64,000 nt of DNA, taken from contig CM040090.1 of the NCBI GenBank assembly GCA_022496805.1, forward strand, positions 15,184,001-15,248,000, read 5' to 3'. Under the pieces are notes generated by a model. That model was given only the letters and a program-made list of their open reading frames with translations, did no database searches and was not told the DNA's origin. Below, one piece after another: positions 38,372-48,992 of this stretch (position 1 is its first letter; every line of letters begins with the position of its first letter). The translations under genes and the position numbers were made by a program. The stretch comes from Pohlia nutans (lineage: Eukaryota > Streptophyta > Bryopsida > Bryales > Mniaceae).

Positions 38372-38478
38372 CTCTGGTTTTTGGGGATGGAAATGATATG
38401 GTCACACACCATTTGATCAAGTAAAGGAGGTTGCCCCTGCACATACAAGGAAGAACATTTACAAACACGTGACATCAT

Positions 38479-39254
38479 AAGGTGGTTACCCCATTCCCAA
38501 CTAATAAGAAATATGGATATGAGACATTGATATTATTTAGTATTTTTTTAATTTTTTTTTAGAGTTAGGCAAGAAGAAATAGATTTCAACATAAGTTGAA
38601 ACATAATTTTTGGATGAAGAATGAATTAGTTATAAATTTTCAAAGTTGAAGCATGACACATCCCATTCATGTCACATACGTAGATTTTTTTTTGTCTAAA
38701 AAAGATTTGTATTGCACACACTAAAGATGCTTAAACCAACAACAACGAATCTATAACCACACTTACATATACTAAAACCAGTAAGAGAGAATTCATTTTC
38801 ACATGTAACTCATGCTAAAACCAACATCATTGTAGCATTGATTGTGGAAAATGCCCCTAGCTGTTGGTTTAACCCTTAAACGACATTTCAGGTCCTGGAT
38901 GGGCAGTTCGAGCATCTCCCAAAGGATAAGGGTTATATATTTAGGCCGGGCATGGGTGCATGACCAATCGCAACAAAAGAACAAGCACATGAGGAATAAA
39001 TTGAGTACTTGGGCAAGAATCAAATGATCCTCCAAAACCTTTGATCTAGACATTGCAAACAAGCACGGAAGAATTTGTTGTAGCGATTGAGCACATCAGA
39101 TGCCTCACCTTGTTGTGCATCCAATGATCTATGTATGGTTCGAAGGAGTTAAGTAATGTTCCTGCTAGAAGCAAGATTCCTTGGAAATAATGCCCGTGGA
39201 GCTTGCTGTGTCGTTTAAGGATTAAGGCGCCTATTGGTAAAGGGTAACCACCTT
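38479..39254 (+). mobile_element. Inverted-repeat element J, copy 1, interrupted by a TTAA-MITE
   Basis: It starts 'aaggtggttaccccattcc' and ends 'gggtaaccacctt'. It is collinear with 40006-40424 except that a 357-base TTAA-MITE sits at 38869-39225. Without the insert it is about 420 bases. Non-coding. Confidence 0.85.
38869..39225 (+). mobile_element. TTAA-MITE with an empty-site counterpart (family E)
   Basis: Left end TTAA-CCCTTAAACGACA, right end TGTCGTTTAAGGA-TTAA. It is inserted in element J copy 1: 'agctgttggt'-TTAA-[element]-TTAA-'ggcgcctatt'. Copy 2 of J has 'agctgttggt'-AAAA-'ggagcctgtt' at 40381-40404, so a single four-base site became two TTAAs. Confidence 0.9.
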
Positions 39255-39652
39255 AATGTGTCCTATAGAGCCAATTTTTTTGATCAACCTTGTAAGAACT
39301 ACAAGACATGTTGCTATAAAATTTTCAATTTTTTTTCTTGTACAAAAGATGGTGAAAGAATTTCCTGTACAAATGTGGTAGTGAGCATATTGAGGTTGTT
39401 GCATGCATTAGAGGTTCAGGTAAGAACGACATCTATTTTCATCCTTTTCATTACAGCACATGACGGACAGAGGGGAAAAATATTGAGACTGCTATTTTTC
39501 TCATAAAGGGATTCATAAAAAATTGGAACTATGAAATTAATTGGATTGTAATGATGCGCACTTTCATATACAGAGGGCTATTTCCATCTTCAATTGAACC
39601 CTAATTCATCACTTGTCAAAACATACTATTTGCTTTCTACTCCTTCCCCACT

Positions 39653-39858
39653 TAGGGCCGACTTCCATGTAAGGGGGCAGTGGGTGGCTGGTCCTCAAAA
39701 GGAAGAAGCTCCACCAAAATGGGTGGAAACAGGAGGATTCTAAAGTATAAATTTCATTTGTACCGAAATGGGTGGAGCATGGGTGGTTTTTGAGACCTCA
39801 ATTATTGTCTTCTAGTGCCTTCCACCCACTGCCCCCTTACATGGAAGTCCGCCCTTAA
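39653..39858. mobile_element. hAT-like MITE with 31-bp inverted ends
   Basis: Ends 'cttccatgtaagggggcagt' and 'actgcccccttacatggaag' are perfect reverse complements, bounded by TTAGGGC and GCCCTTAA. About 205 bases, no coding sequence. Confidence 0.75.
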
Positions 39859-40005
39859 TTTAGAAAGCTTGTTAAGTGTTCACACTACATTTACCTGGTC
39901 AAACCTCATCTGCAACAAAGGGGGGCATATGATGATAACCGGCACTATTTAAACCCAGAGTTAGGGTTTGAAAGGAGTTGGAGCTTCACAGACCAAAATC
40001 AATCT

Positions 40006-40424
40006 AAGGTGGTTACCCCATTCCTAACTGAATAAGAAATTCGGATATGAGGCATTGAAATTATTTACTATTATTATTTTTTGGAGACAAGCAAGAAGAA
40101 TTAGATTCCAACACAAGTTGAAACATAATTTTTGGATGAAGAATGAATTCGTTACAAATTTTCAAAGTTGAAGCATGACGCATCCCATTCACGTCATATA
40201 GGTACACCTCTTTCTGTCTAAAGAAGATTTGTATTGCACACACTAAAGATGCTTGAACCAACAACAACGAATCCATAACCACACTTACACATACTAAAAC
40301 CAACAAGAGAGAACCCATTACCAACTGTAACTCATGCTACAACCAACACCGTTGGAGCATTGATTGTGGATAATGCCCCTAGCTGTTGGTAAAAGGAGCC
40401 TGTTGGGAATGGGGTAACCACCTT
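40006..40424 (+). mobile_element. Inverted-repeat element J, copy 2 (uninterrupted)
   Basis: 419 bases, ends 'aaggtggttaccccattcc' and 'ggaatggggtaaccacctt'. It serves as the empty site for the insertion at 38869-39225. Confidence 0.85.
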
Positions 40425-40793
40425 AGGGGGGTTTCACACTATGGCCGAAGGTCGAGAGTCCGTCGGTTTTCACCAATCAAATTGCAAGAAACCATAGTTT
40501 CGGCCTCTCAACCCTTCACACTAGAGGCCAAAGTCCAAAGGCCGTGGACCTTCAAAATGCTTACATGGCAACACTTTTTGACCAAGGTGACGGCCTCTCG
40601 AGAGGAAGTTTGGGTCCTACATTTTGCAAGACCCGTCACTATGGTCGAGAGGCCGTCGATTTCTTTTCATAAAAAATAAAAACTATATTTTATGCCTATT
40701 TTCAGTAGATTTCTTTGGACTCTCAACAAAGTTTGGACTCTCAATTCCCACGGCCTCTCGACTTGACGGCCATAGTGTGAAGCGGCCCTTAGT
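40425..40793. mobile_element. hAT-like MITE next to the SDR gene
   Basis: It begins 'ggggggtttcacactatggcc' less one base and ends 'ggccatagtgtgaagcggcc'. The inner word 'ggcctctcga' recurs in both orientations. It abuts element J copy 2 and ends about 140 bases past the SDR stop codon. Confidence 0.7.
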
Positions 40794-40930
40794 ATCAACC
40801 TATATACATGCAATCCTTCCGAAGCTCTGGAAATCTCTTCTGCTACAAAAGGCTTGGCAACAAGTAATCTGACAGTCTCTTGGGCAACAAAAGGCTTGGC
40901 AACAAGAAATGGAGGAAAGGGGTTTAGGGT

Positions 40931-41719
40931 TTAGCGGGCGGAGCCCAGGCCACCATTAGCACGGACGACCTGCGCGTTGATCCATTGGCCTTCATTGCTC
41001 ACAACAAACAGGACGACACTGGCGATGTCCTCGGGCTCGCCCAGGCGCTCCAGGGGCGACTTCATCTTCATGGCTTCAATGGCGGCCTCCGTCTTGCCCC
41101 GGAAGAGAAACTCCGTCGCCACAGGCCCCGGCGCCACGCAATTCGCGGTGATCTCCTTGCCCCGGAGCTCCTTCGCCAGAATTAGGGTAAACGTCTCCAC
41201 CGCGGCCTTGCTGGAAGCGTACACCGCGTAATTCGGCAGCAGAGTACTCACAACTGTCGTGGTAAGGTTCACGATCCGCCCCCCACTGGCAGGCGGGATC
41301 CGCAGCGCCGCTTCTTTGGACACCAGAAACGCGCCCTTGGTGTTCACGGCGTAGATCTTGTCCCAGTCCTCCCCTGTTGTGTTTACAAGCGTCGGGAGGG
41401 TGCTGAGGGCTATGCCCGCGGAGTTCACCACGATGTGAGGCGGCCCGAACGCGGCCTCTGCTTGATCAAACAACCGTTTCACGTCACTCTCCTTGCTCAC
41501 ATCTCCTTGGACTGCGATGGCTTTCCCCTTGAATCCCTCGATTGTGGCGATGACCTCCTTCGCTTTCGCTTCGTTGCTGGCGTAATTCACCACCACGTGA
41601 GCGCCTTGCTTCGCGAACAGCAGCGAGATGTCGCGCCCGATGCCTTGCGAGCCGCCCGTCACGATCGCCGTCTTCCCTGCCAAGCTCAACATCTTCTCTG
41701 CCATTTTTGTTGAATCCAC
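40931..41719 (-). CDS. Short-chain dehydrogenase/reductase, classical type
   Basis: Intronless, 262 residues, the usual length of a classical SDR. It catalyses NAD(P)-dependent oxidation or reduction of an unidentified alcohol or carbonyl compound. Rossmann-fold signature TGGSQGIG at residues 21-28, GDV at 72-74, NSAG at 99-102, Asn126, and the catalytic YxxxK as Y167-A-S-S-K171; the active-site Ser is most likely S158. The post-catalytic APGPV is at 196-200. It resembles plant 'NADPH-dependent aldehyde reductase-like' SDRs by general pattern; cofactor choice is not proven. No transit peptide is evident, so cytosolic. The first Met is taken as start; Met6 is possible. GC content and codon use are much richer in G/C than the surroundings, normal for a coding island here. 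A paralogue ends at base 29 in the opposite orientation. Confidence 0.95.
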   Translation of the reverse strand: MDSTKMAEKMLSLAGKTAIVTGGSQGIGRDISLLFAKQGAHVVVNYASNEAKAKEVIATIEGFKGKAIAVQGDVSKESDVKRLFDQAEAAFGPPHIVVNSAGIALSTLPTLVNTTGEDWDKIYAVNTKGAFLVSKEAALRIPPASGGRIVNLTTTVVSTLLPNYAVYASSKAAVETFTLILAKELRGKEITANCVAPGPVATEFLFRGKTEAAIEAMKMKSPLERLGEPEDIASVVLFVVSNEGQWINAQVVRANGGLGSAR

Positions 41720-42490
41720 TCTGCAGTCAGCGATGCAATCACTCGCGAGAAAACACGAGTGATCGGAAATCGTGATGAGGGAGTGATCATCTTATATTCC
41801 GATGATGAAGAAGAGTAGGAAACGGCTGACGAAATTTCGGTTGATGCATAGGTTTCCGTGGCCACCTGCCCCGTGTGACTTCTGGCTGGACTTGAAAGTT
41901 GCTTTGGGAGCCCTGCAACGATCCTTTGTCTTAGAGCAGGGTCACCCATGCCCTCAGAGAGTGTCTCACACTTCAGAAGTAGATGAAAAGTGCCAATGGC
42001 CCTTTCAAAATTCCTCTTGACTCTAGATCCTAGCGTGTTAGAAATTGGGACTTCAAATCAGATAAATATGAACTCCGGTCCTCTTTGCAACGAATGCAGT
42101 GGATTACTCAGGAGCAATTTGGTCAATGGGCCTGCTCCGCTTCCCTTCCCTTGGATCCTCACCCCCAATCCCTGAGGTAGCTTTCTTCAACTACTCGCAT
42201 AATTTCTCTTGCAGAGAAGGCCCAACGCAGCTGCCTACAGATCAAATAAAAGTGAGTACAGTGAGTTGGGACTCATGGAAGAGGAATCCCAGCACGCCGT
42301 CCGCCTCCAGTGGCACAAGACAACCGGCAAAACTTCAATTTTCTCGTGGCAGTGCAACTCCGGAGGTCTCCCCAGATAGATAGAAACTCCGGTCCCTTTT
42401 CGGGGCCGGCGTGAATGAAGTGTCCGTTTGTAATGCCAATGATCCGATGCCCACCGGACAAGGGGAAATTGGAACATTACTACTCTCCCC
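41720..42490. other. SDR upstream region and spacer
   Basis: No second gene recognised. The first 150 bases above the SDR start presumably hold its promoter, with no identifiable element. A motif 'tagatagaaactccgg' at 42376 also occurs at 29634. Confidence 0.4.
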
Positions 42491-42499
42491 TTTCGAGGA

Positions 42500-42725
42500 T
42501 GGACACTATAGTAACACACTAAGCTACTACCTAGCTAGCCACTAGTGCCTTGAAGATACCGGACATGGTATCCCCCCAAAGGTACCCATACAACAAAGTC
42601 CAAGGACCCCACCATAGTTGGGTGGACTATGGTGGTGAGCACCACGCCGGCATGGGGAGTAGAACCCACAACCTCCTCATTGGAGGCCATGAGCCTCAAC
42701 CACCAAGCCAAGGCCCGTGGTGCCT
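42500..42725 (-). mobile_element. Probable tRNA-derived SINE
   Basis: On the minus strand an A-box-like TGGCTTGGTGG (42700-42710) is followed by a B-box-like GGGTTCTACTCCC (42655-42667), at spacing usual for the internal pol III promoter of plant SINEs. The tRNA-unrelated part runs to about 42500; the 3' limit and tail are not defined. Confidence 0.55.
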
Positions 42726-42759
42726 TGAGGTCTCCCCACTGGCAACTTGTGCACAAGTC

Positions 42760-42918
42760 ATGGGTTTCCCTAGTGCATTTGCATGTTGCACATCTGAAAC
42801 CCTGGAACACATGTTCATGGAATGCCGTTTTTCTAAATGCTCCCTTGACGTTAATGCATGGGGAGAAAACCTACCCTCAACTATTTTTGTGCCAATTGGG
42901 GCACACCTTAAAATATAA
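42760..42918 (+). pseudogene. LINE reverse-transcriptase C-terminal remnant (zf-RVT-like)
   Basis: The frame around 42779-42890 reads C-C-T-S-E-T-L-E-H-M-F-M-E-C-R-F, followed by a Trp 15 residues on. This matches the C..E..EH.F..C...W pattern of the zinc-binding segment at the end of plant LINE ORF2 proteins. No reverse-transcriptase domain precedes it. It is cut on the right by a TTAA-MITE at 42936. Confidence 0.5.
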
Positions 42919-42935
42919 CCCCCACTTCCCATGGT

Positions 42936-43252
42936 TTAACAGCGTCCAGAATCTGGATCACAAACATATTCAAAGCCTTATAATTTTCTCATTTAACCTC
43001 GGATGATTATCATCCAAGTCACTTTTGAAAGCCTATTATATTCTCTACCAATTGCAATAAATCTCTTGTAATGGGGAGTTGTTGATAATATTGAAGAGGC
43101 CTCCAACAACAAGTATGTCAAATTTGTTGGATAGATTTTATGCTTGCAATTGTCTTCTCATGTACACCTCATGTACATCTGAGCCATGCTAATATCTACT
43201 TTTGAGGCTAAAATCTCCTTCTATTCAAAGGGTTGGTACGTTTAGGGGTTAA
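42936..43252 (-). mobile_element. TTAA-MITE family B, copy 2 (reverse)
   Basis: 317 bases in reverse orientation, TTAA-CAGCGTCCAGAATC to GGTACGTTTAGGGG-TTAA. Collinear with the reverse of 46073-46401. Confidence 0.85.
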
Positions 43253-43526
43253 ACTTCCCAAGAGGGTGCCCTAAATTAATTAAGGACCTTAGGCCCCAAA
43301 TTTGCAAAACAAATTGCCAAAAATAGCCTTTAGGCTACCCAAAATGAAAATTTCAAACCCAAAAAAATCACCCGCAAGGCAGCACTAAAACGTGCTCTCT
43401 TCCTTCGCAACGTGATGTTTTTAATATGTTATTGTGCAATGAGAAAAAGCATTCATTTGTTTTAAAAAATAAAATGAAAATGAATTTTTTTTAAAATGGG
43501 GTCCATGATGAATAATGCTTGCATTA

Positions 43527-43622
43527 CACTAGTAGAAAAGGTGATATTGCCAAGGGAGTTGCCCAAGCATACACATGCACATGTACAATGATTTTGCATG
43601 GGCATCTCTATGGGGAAGAACA
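43527..43622. mobile_element. CACTA-like MITE, copy 2 (right end lost)
   Basis: Starts CACTAGTAGAAAAGGTG and follows copy 1 ('gccaagggagttgcccaagc') to about 43622. Confidence 0.65.
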
Positions 43623-43757
43623 AAAATGCATTTCAATAGAATCATGAACAAAATATATTTGCTATAATTTTATATAGCCCAAGAGAATGGGTGTCCCCGC
43701 TATGCCTCTTCCCTATGCTGAGAGCCAACAAATTTGTGAATCTTTTGTGTGTCCACA

Positions 43758-43829
43758 TCAATCACTGAAAACATTCTAGCAATCACTGAAAACATTCTAG
43801 CAATCACTGAAAACATTCTAGCAATCACT
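43758..43829. repeat. 21-bp tandem repeat, three and a half copies
   Basis: The unit 'aatcactgaaaacattctagc' less one base repeats at 21-base spacing. An open frame reads through as repeated I-T-E-N-I-L-A, but it has no family resemblance and lies among MITEs, so I treat it as a satellite. Confidence 0.85.
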
Positions 43830-44121
43830 CACAACATGTATCACTTATTTTCAAAAAATAATAATAATTTAATTTTGCAAAGTGGCTACAGTACCACAAA
43901 TCATGCATCGTGGTTTTCTCTCTTTGGTACAGAGACATCAATATCATGTGGCTATGGAGATACATTTGACATGTTTTATTTTTTATTTTTTAAACAAACG
44001 ACGAACATTTCATTGCACAAAATGAACATCACAATAACCGGGCGACACGCCACTGGCGAACATTTGACATGCTCTTAATACGGTAGCTCCAAGCTTTGAA
44101 ACTTGACCCAACTTAGGGTTT

Positions 44122-44241
44122 CAGTTGCAGAAAAGGTGGCACTGCCGAGAGAGATGCCCAAGCAAGTAGTGCCCAATTCCATGCATGCATAGGGATTTTT
44201 CCTGAAGATCTCCCTAAGAGTGTCACTTTTTTTTACTAGTG
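44122..44241. mobile_element. CACTA-like MITE, copy 3
   Basis: 'cagttgcagaaaaggtggc' at the left and 'acttttttttactagtg' at the right; interior 'gagatgcccaagcaagt' as in copy 1. Confidence 0.65.
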
Positions 44242-44380
44242 TTTTCTCTTCATGGTGCCGACCACTTAGTGTACCTGCCTAATTGCTTTGCACAAATTGT
44301 CCTCAACATGCAAATCTTTTTTGGTTGCCCACACTACTGAACAATCAAAAAAATAAATTAGTGTAGATCGTCATATTCAT

Positions 44381-44900
44381 TTAACCCTTAAACGTTCTCA
44401 CCTATCTCCAAATTTAGAGAATTCATAAAACTTAACTAAGAGGGATATTTTGAACTTGATATATGAATTTAAGCTGCACATTATGAATTTTAGATTCCAT
44501 CCATACGATTAGATTTATGATTGGTGTCACCAATATATTTGTATTAAAATTGAAACTTAATTTTTCTTGTAATTTGATTACGAATTAGAAATTGACAATT
44601 TGTACATGAAATTTGTTGTGATTGGTTGGAATGTAATACTCTAAGTGCAATGATTTTTGGAGATTTTTTTGTTGCATAATATTATATGTGTTCACTTTCT
44701 TAAGAGCACTTTTACACTGAAATCTTCAAAATTTTGGGTGAATCACTACAACATGAAACAAGGCATATAAATTTCACAAATTGTCCCCTTTTCTAATCAA
44801 GTCACACATGCATGAAGCGAATCTCTTGTAAAATATTTAGTAAAAAAATCGACACTGCAAAAAGTCAATGACGGATGGAAAATTTGTGTTTGGTTTTGTA
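44381..44900 (+). mobile_element. TTAA-MITE family A, copy 6 (right end lost)
   Basis: Left end TTAA-CCCTTAAACGTTC, then the family A body to 'gacggatgg' near 44880. The right terminus is replaced by unrelated DNA. Confidence 0.75.
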
Positions 44901-45342
44901 CAGATATACCCATTACCATCTATTTAACAATTTAGTCGTCGTGTACCAAATGTGTACATTTGCGTTCTAGAACGTACACCGCCAGTACATGATAGGTGAA
45001 ATCGAGTGATGGGTCGTAATGGGTATGTCTACCTTAGAAGTGGACTCCATGCTACTTGCTCTGTTCAACTGCAACAATTTACCAACAGGTGTCAACTGTC
45101 AAGTTCTCGGATAGTCCAGTGAGAACGAGGTGCCTACCTCAACTTTTAGTACTTGTCGGAAAATCGAGCCTCCAATCCTTTGAGATGTCTAGATATTATC
45201 GGGGATAACATCTACAAACATGCAGCGAATTGTGTAGTGGATTAAGTTATGTGCTGGACTCATGTTATGACTTTGCAGAGGCCATGGAAGCAGACCCTGC
45301 AATTCAGCTGTTTCTGCAAAGTAAAGAAGATGGTGCAACCAC
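44901..45342. other. Gene-free spacer
   Basis: No gene or complete repeat recognised. Confidence 0.5.
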
Positions 45343-45690
45343 TTAACCCCTAACAGCCTGCGAGACCCAAAAGTGGTCTTTGGATGATTAGTATTAGTCC
45401 CTGGATGAAGAAAGAATGTTGAATTCCAAGGAATTTTTTTGTGTGAAGGGTGTTCACTGCTCATGCCATCTCTTCAAATTAAATTCAAGTCATTCAAGTC
45501 ATTTTGGGATTTTACACGAGGTCCCAACTACAAAAGAGTAATAAAAATGGTTCACCACGAAGTGTATTTTGGATTTTTATACTTTTCTTGCTCAAACTAA
45601 ATTTAGGCCATGAAAATGAGTTCTATTGCATTTGAGCTTAACTAACAAAATGAAGCTTACATAGTCTAAAAACTACTCCACTTTGAATTT
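45343..45690 (+). mobile_element. TTAA-MITE family G, left-end copy 2
   Basis: TTAA-CCCCTAACAGCCTGC, then the body shared with 26854-27210. No right end identified. Confidence 0.6.
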
Positions 45691-46072
45691 TTTTTTTAAA
45701 TTGGATATTTGAGTATTTTATTAGAGTTACAAGTTTGGTGGGTATTACAATAGTGTAGTGATTTTCTAAAAATAGTAACACGGATGATTTTCATCTACTG
45801 TAATGTTCTTCATTGTAAATTACCTCTTTGTTTAGAAAATCAAAGAATTTGAGCATATTTTGTAATTGATAGGAATTTTCTTTACAATCACTTCAAAAAA
45901 TCATAGTAATTCCAAATTTTCAACAAATTTTATGAAAAATTCACGATTTGTAGTAGACACGTGGATCCATCTATTAAAAATATAAAGTTGAATTTTTATC
46001 TTATTTATAGTGGCAAATTGAGTGTAACAGGTAAAACATGATTCCATGGTCATAGGCCCAGGCATTTAGCGG

Positions 46073-46401
46073 TTTACCCCTGAACGTACCAACCCTTTGA
46101 TCAGAAGTAGATTCTAGCCTAAAAATAAAAATTAGCATGGCTCAAATGTGCATGAGGTGTACATGAGAGGACCAATGTAAGTTTGAAACCTACCCAACAA
46201 ATTTGACATACTTGTAGTTGAAGGCCTCTCCAATATAATCATTAGCTCCCCATCACAAGAGATGTTTTGTAATTGGTAGAGAATTTAGTAGGCTTACAAA
46301 GGTGACTTGGATTAAAGTCATCCGAGGTTGTATGAGAAAGTTGCAAGGCTTTGAATTTGTTCCTCGTTCAATTTTTGGACGTTAGGACGTTTAGGAGTTA
46401 A
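46073..46401 (+). mobile_element. TTAA-MITE family B, copy 3
   Basis: 329 bases; left end decayed to TTTA-CCCCTGAACGTACC, right end GGACGTTTAGGAG-TTAA. Confidence 0.82.
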
Positions 46402-46799
46402 GGTAGTTGTGCATATTTCCGACCAATCCCAATTTCCGACCCTTAAGATTGGGGGCTGGGTCCCAGAAACCACCTAGCCTGGATCTAAAAAGTTCTTAGA
46501 AATGTTCTAATTATGTTTATGCCTTAGAAAGTTGAGTGCTTCTGATTGGTGGAGTAAGCACACTATTTTCAGAATCCAACCTCTCATAAAAGCCAAGATC
46601 CTATAGGCGGTTCATGGCCACTCTATGCTTTCATGCTTAAAATTTCATAGAAAATTGTAGACATGCTCAAAAAATGTGTCTTTTTTCGAATGCCTTTGCA
46701 CTAGCTTTGCGGAGCATTCAAAAATTATAAACTTCTTCTTTCACAGGCCTAAATACGCAAACCTGAAATTCACACGGAAATATGCACCACTAGCTTAGG
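46398..46799. mobile_element. MITE with GTGCATATTTCCG inverted ends
   Basis: 'aaggtagttgtgcatatttc' at the left is mirrored by 'gaaatatgcaccactagctt' at the right, about 400 bases apart. It starts where the family B copy ends. Confidence 0.6.
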
Positions 46800-46808
46800 T
46801 AGCCTTTC

Positions 46809-46998
46809 CCAACACCATTATCTGACCCAATTCCGCTCAAATGTACATCACCCGATGATTCTAGAATGAAAATCTAGGCAAGCAATACATGTCTTAACTT
46901 CCAAGTGGTCAAACAATAAAACATGTATTGTAGCTTTACATTCTAACTTTAGAATCATCGGTTGGCTTACATTTGAACACAATTGAATCAATGGGTGG
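46809..46998. mobile_element. Palindromic MITE, 190 bp
   Basis: Two arms of about 85 bases fold on each other, e.g. 'cgatgattctagaatg' with 'cattctaactttagaatcatcg' less short gaps, and 'acatgtcttaac' near the centre. Confidence 0.65.
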
Positions 46999-47159
46999 TA
47001 TTGAGTCTTAGCAGAGATTTATTTACTCCTAATTGTCCGAGCATTCATTTTTGGATAGTGTACAAAATCACTAGTCATTTTCTTGTTTGTAGTGATTTTT
47101 TTAAGAATTTGAAATTTTAAGTAGAAATTAGTGATTCTTTTAAAAATTTGAAATTTTAA

Positions 47160-47470
47160 GCATCCACCAAATCTCCAAAAATCACAACACCTAGAGTACT
47201 ACATTGTAACCCACCAAAACATATTTCATCCACATATTATCAATATCTTATTTGTAATCAAATTACAAAATAATTTTTTATTTTATGTTTCAAAATTCAT
47301 AGAAAATATTAGTGATAGCAATTATTGATCTAACCGTATGAATAGAATCTAAAATTCAAAATGTATAACTTTTATTTATACTTCAAGTTCCAAATATTCA
47401 TATTAGTTGCATTTTATGATACATCTTTGCAAAACTGTCAAAACTGGACAAATGTGATGTGAAAATCTTT
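47160..47470 (-). mobile_element. TTAA-MITE family A, truncated copy 7 (reverse)
   Basis: A family A segment in reverse orientation ('caccaaatctccaaaaatca' to 'gatacatctttgcaaaactg'), without either terminus. Confidence 0.65.
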
Positions 47471-48688
47471 TTTAATTGGTACCAAATTTGACTTTGGGTG
47501 TGCCTTCCTGGCACTCGTATAGAATGGGCCTAAAACACTTCAGAGGATTTAAATATTGCATCTATGCCAACCTCTTGAAAATACCTCTGTCACTTTTTTT
47601 AAACACATATAACTATATATGTTAACCCCTAAAGGCCCTTATAAGCCAAAATGGCTTTTTGCTGTTTCGGGCAGCCTATATGACGGGTTTAACTTTGGTA
47701 TTTTGGGTTAAACTTTGGTGTGGGTGTGGTAATACATACATACTATATGTGGTGAAATTTGGGCAGCCAAATTCAAGTTTTAGAATTTTATTATGCAAAA
47801 TTTTGTTTTCAAGCCCAACTGGGGCAGCAAAAAAACAAAAAATCTAGCGTTTTTTTGAATTTTTTTTTTGGAAATATGTTTATAATAATACTCCTACACA
47901 CATTTAAAAAAATCCAAGTTGAAAGTTTTAACAATTTTACGTGGGCAGCCTTCAAAATTTACAAAAGCAAGCTTCAAAGTTTTTTGTAATTTTACATTTT
48001 TTTCTTTCAAAAATTGTCAAAATTTGAGATTTAGGAATTTTTCGATTTTTTTTTTTCTAAAATTCACAAACTCATAGATGTAACTTTTCACCGTTCACTT
48101 TTTTATTAAACCAAAAACCTTTAACGTTATTCAAGTTTTACCATATTGTGGTTTTTGAACCTTCTTCTGGAAAATAATTTGCATGAAGGCCAAAAAAGCA
48201 TAATGAGTCTCTAAAATTTTGCATGGAGGTGCCTAACTTAGTTACCTACATGGAAAAAAATATGAGCAAAATGTTTCGGGTAATAATCATCAAGTCCCCC
48301 TTTGCACCATTTAGACTATAACACACAATTTACTATTTACGCACTTGGCTATATAATCATACACTTCGTCCCCGAGCGCATGATTTTATTTGTCTAACTT
48401 TTATTTTAAAAAAACCAACGATTATTGTCTTTCTTCAATCCCTTACATTGTAAACAAATAATTATTTTAATATTTTTTTATTCTCATCTTTATCTTTTCT
48501 TTTATCTTTTCTTTTTTATCTTGATTTCTTTCTCGTCTTCTTTCTTGTCTTCTTTCTTGTCTTCTTTTTGTCTTTCTTCTTGTCTTCCTTTTTGTCTTCG
48601 TTGTCTTTTTTTTCTTCTACTTTTTCTTCAGTTGTGGCTGCTGAACCCTAAACAATGGGAGCAAACCAAAAAAAAAAAAAAAAAAAAA

Positions 48689-48727
<39 letters not shown>

Positions 48728-48992
48728 CGGGTTGGCCATGGGGTGCTGCTGAACCCTGAATGGCAGCCGCCATTTTTTTTTATTTTTTTTTATTTTTTTA
48801 AATTTTTTTTGCCCTTTTTTTTGGCCGTGGTGCTGCTGAACCCTGAATGGCAGCTGCCCAAAAAAAAAAAAAAAAAAAAAAAAAACTTTTTTTTTTGACT
48901 TTTTCTAAAAATTACTATTTTTAGTCGCTGGGGTGCGCGGACGCGCACCCAAAGACTCTTCTTCCTCTTCTTCTCCTTCCCCTCTCCTCATA

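Noticed and set aside
43758..43829. CRISPR-like spaced repeats
   Set aside because: Direct 21-base tandem copies without spacers, in a plant nuclear genome.
48425..48898. 157-codon plus-strand open frame
   Set aside because: Mirror-image low-complexity translation of the other arm of the same foldback element.
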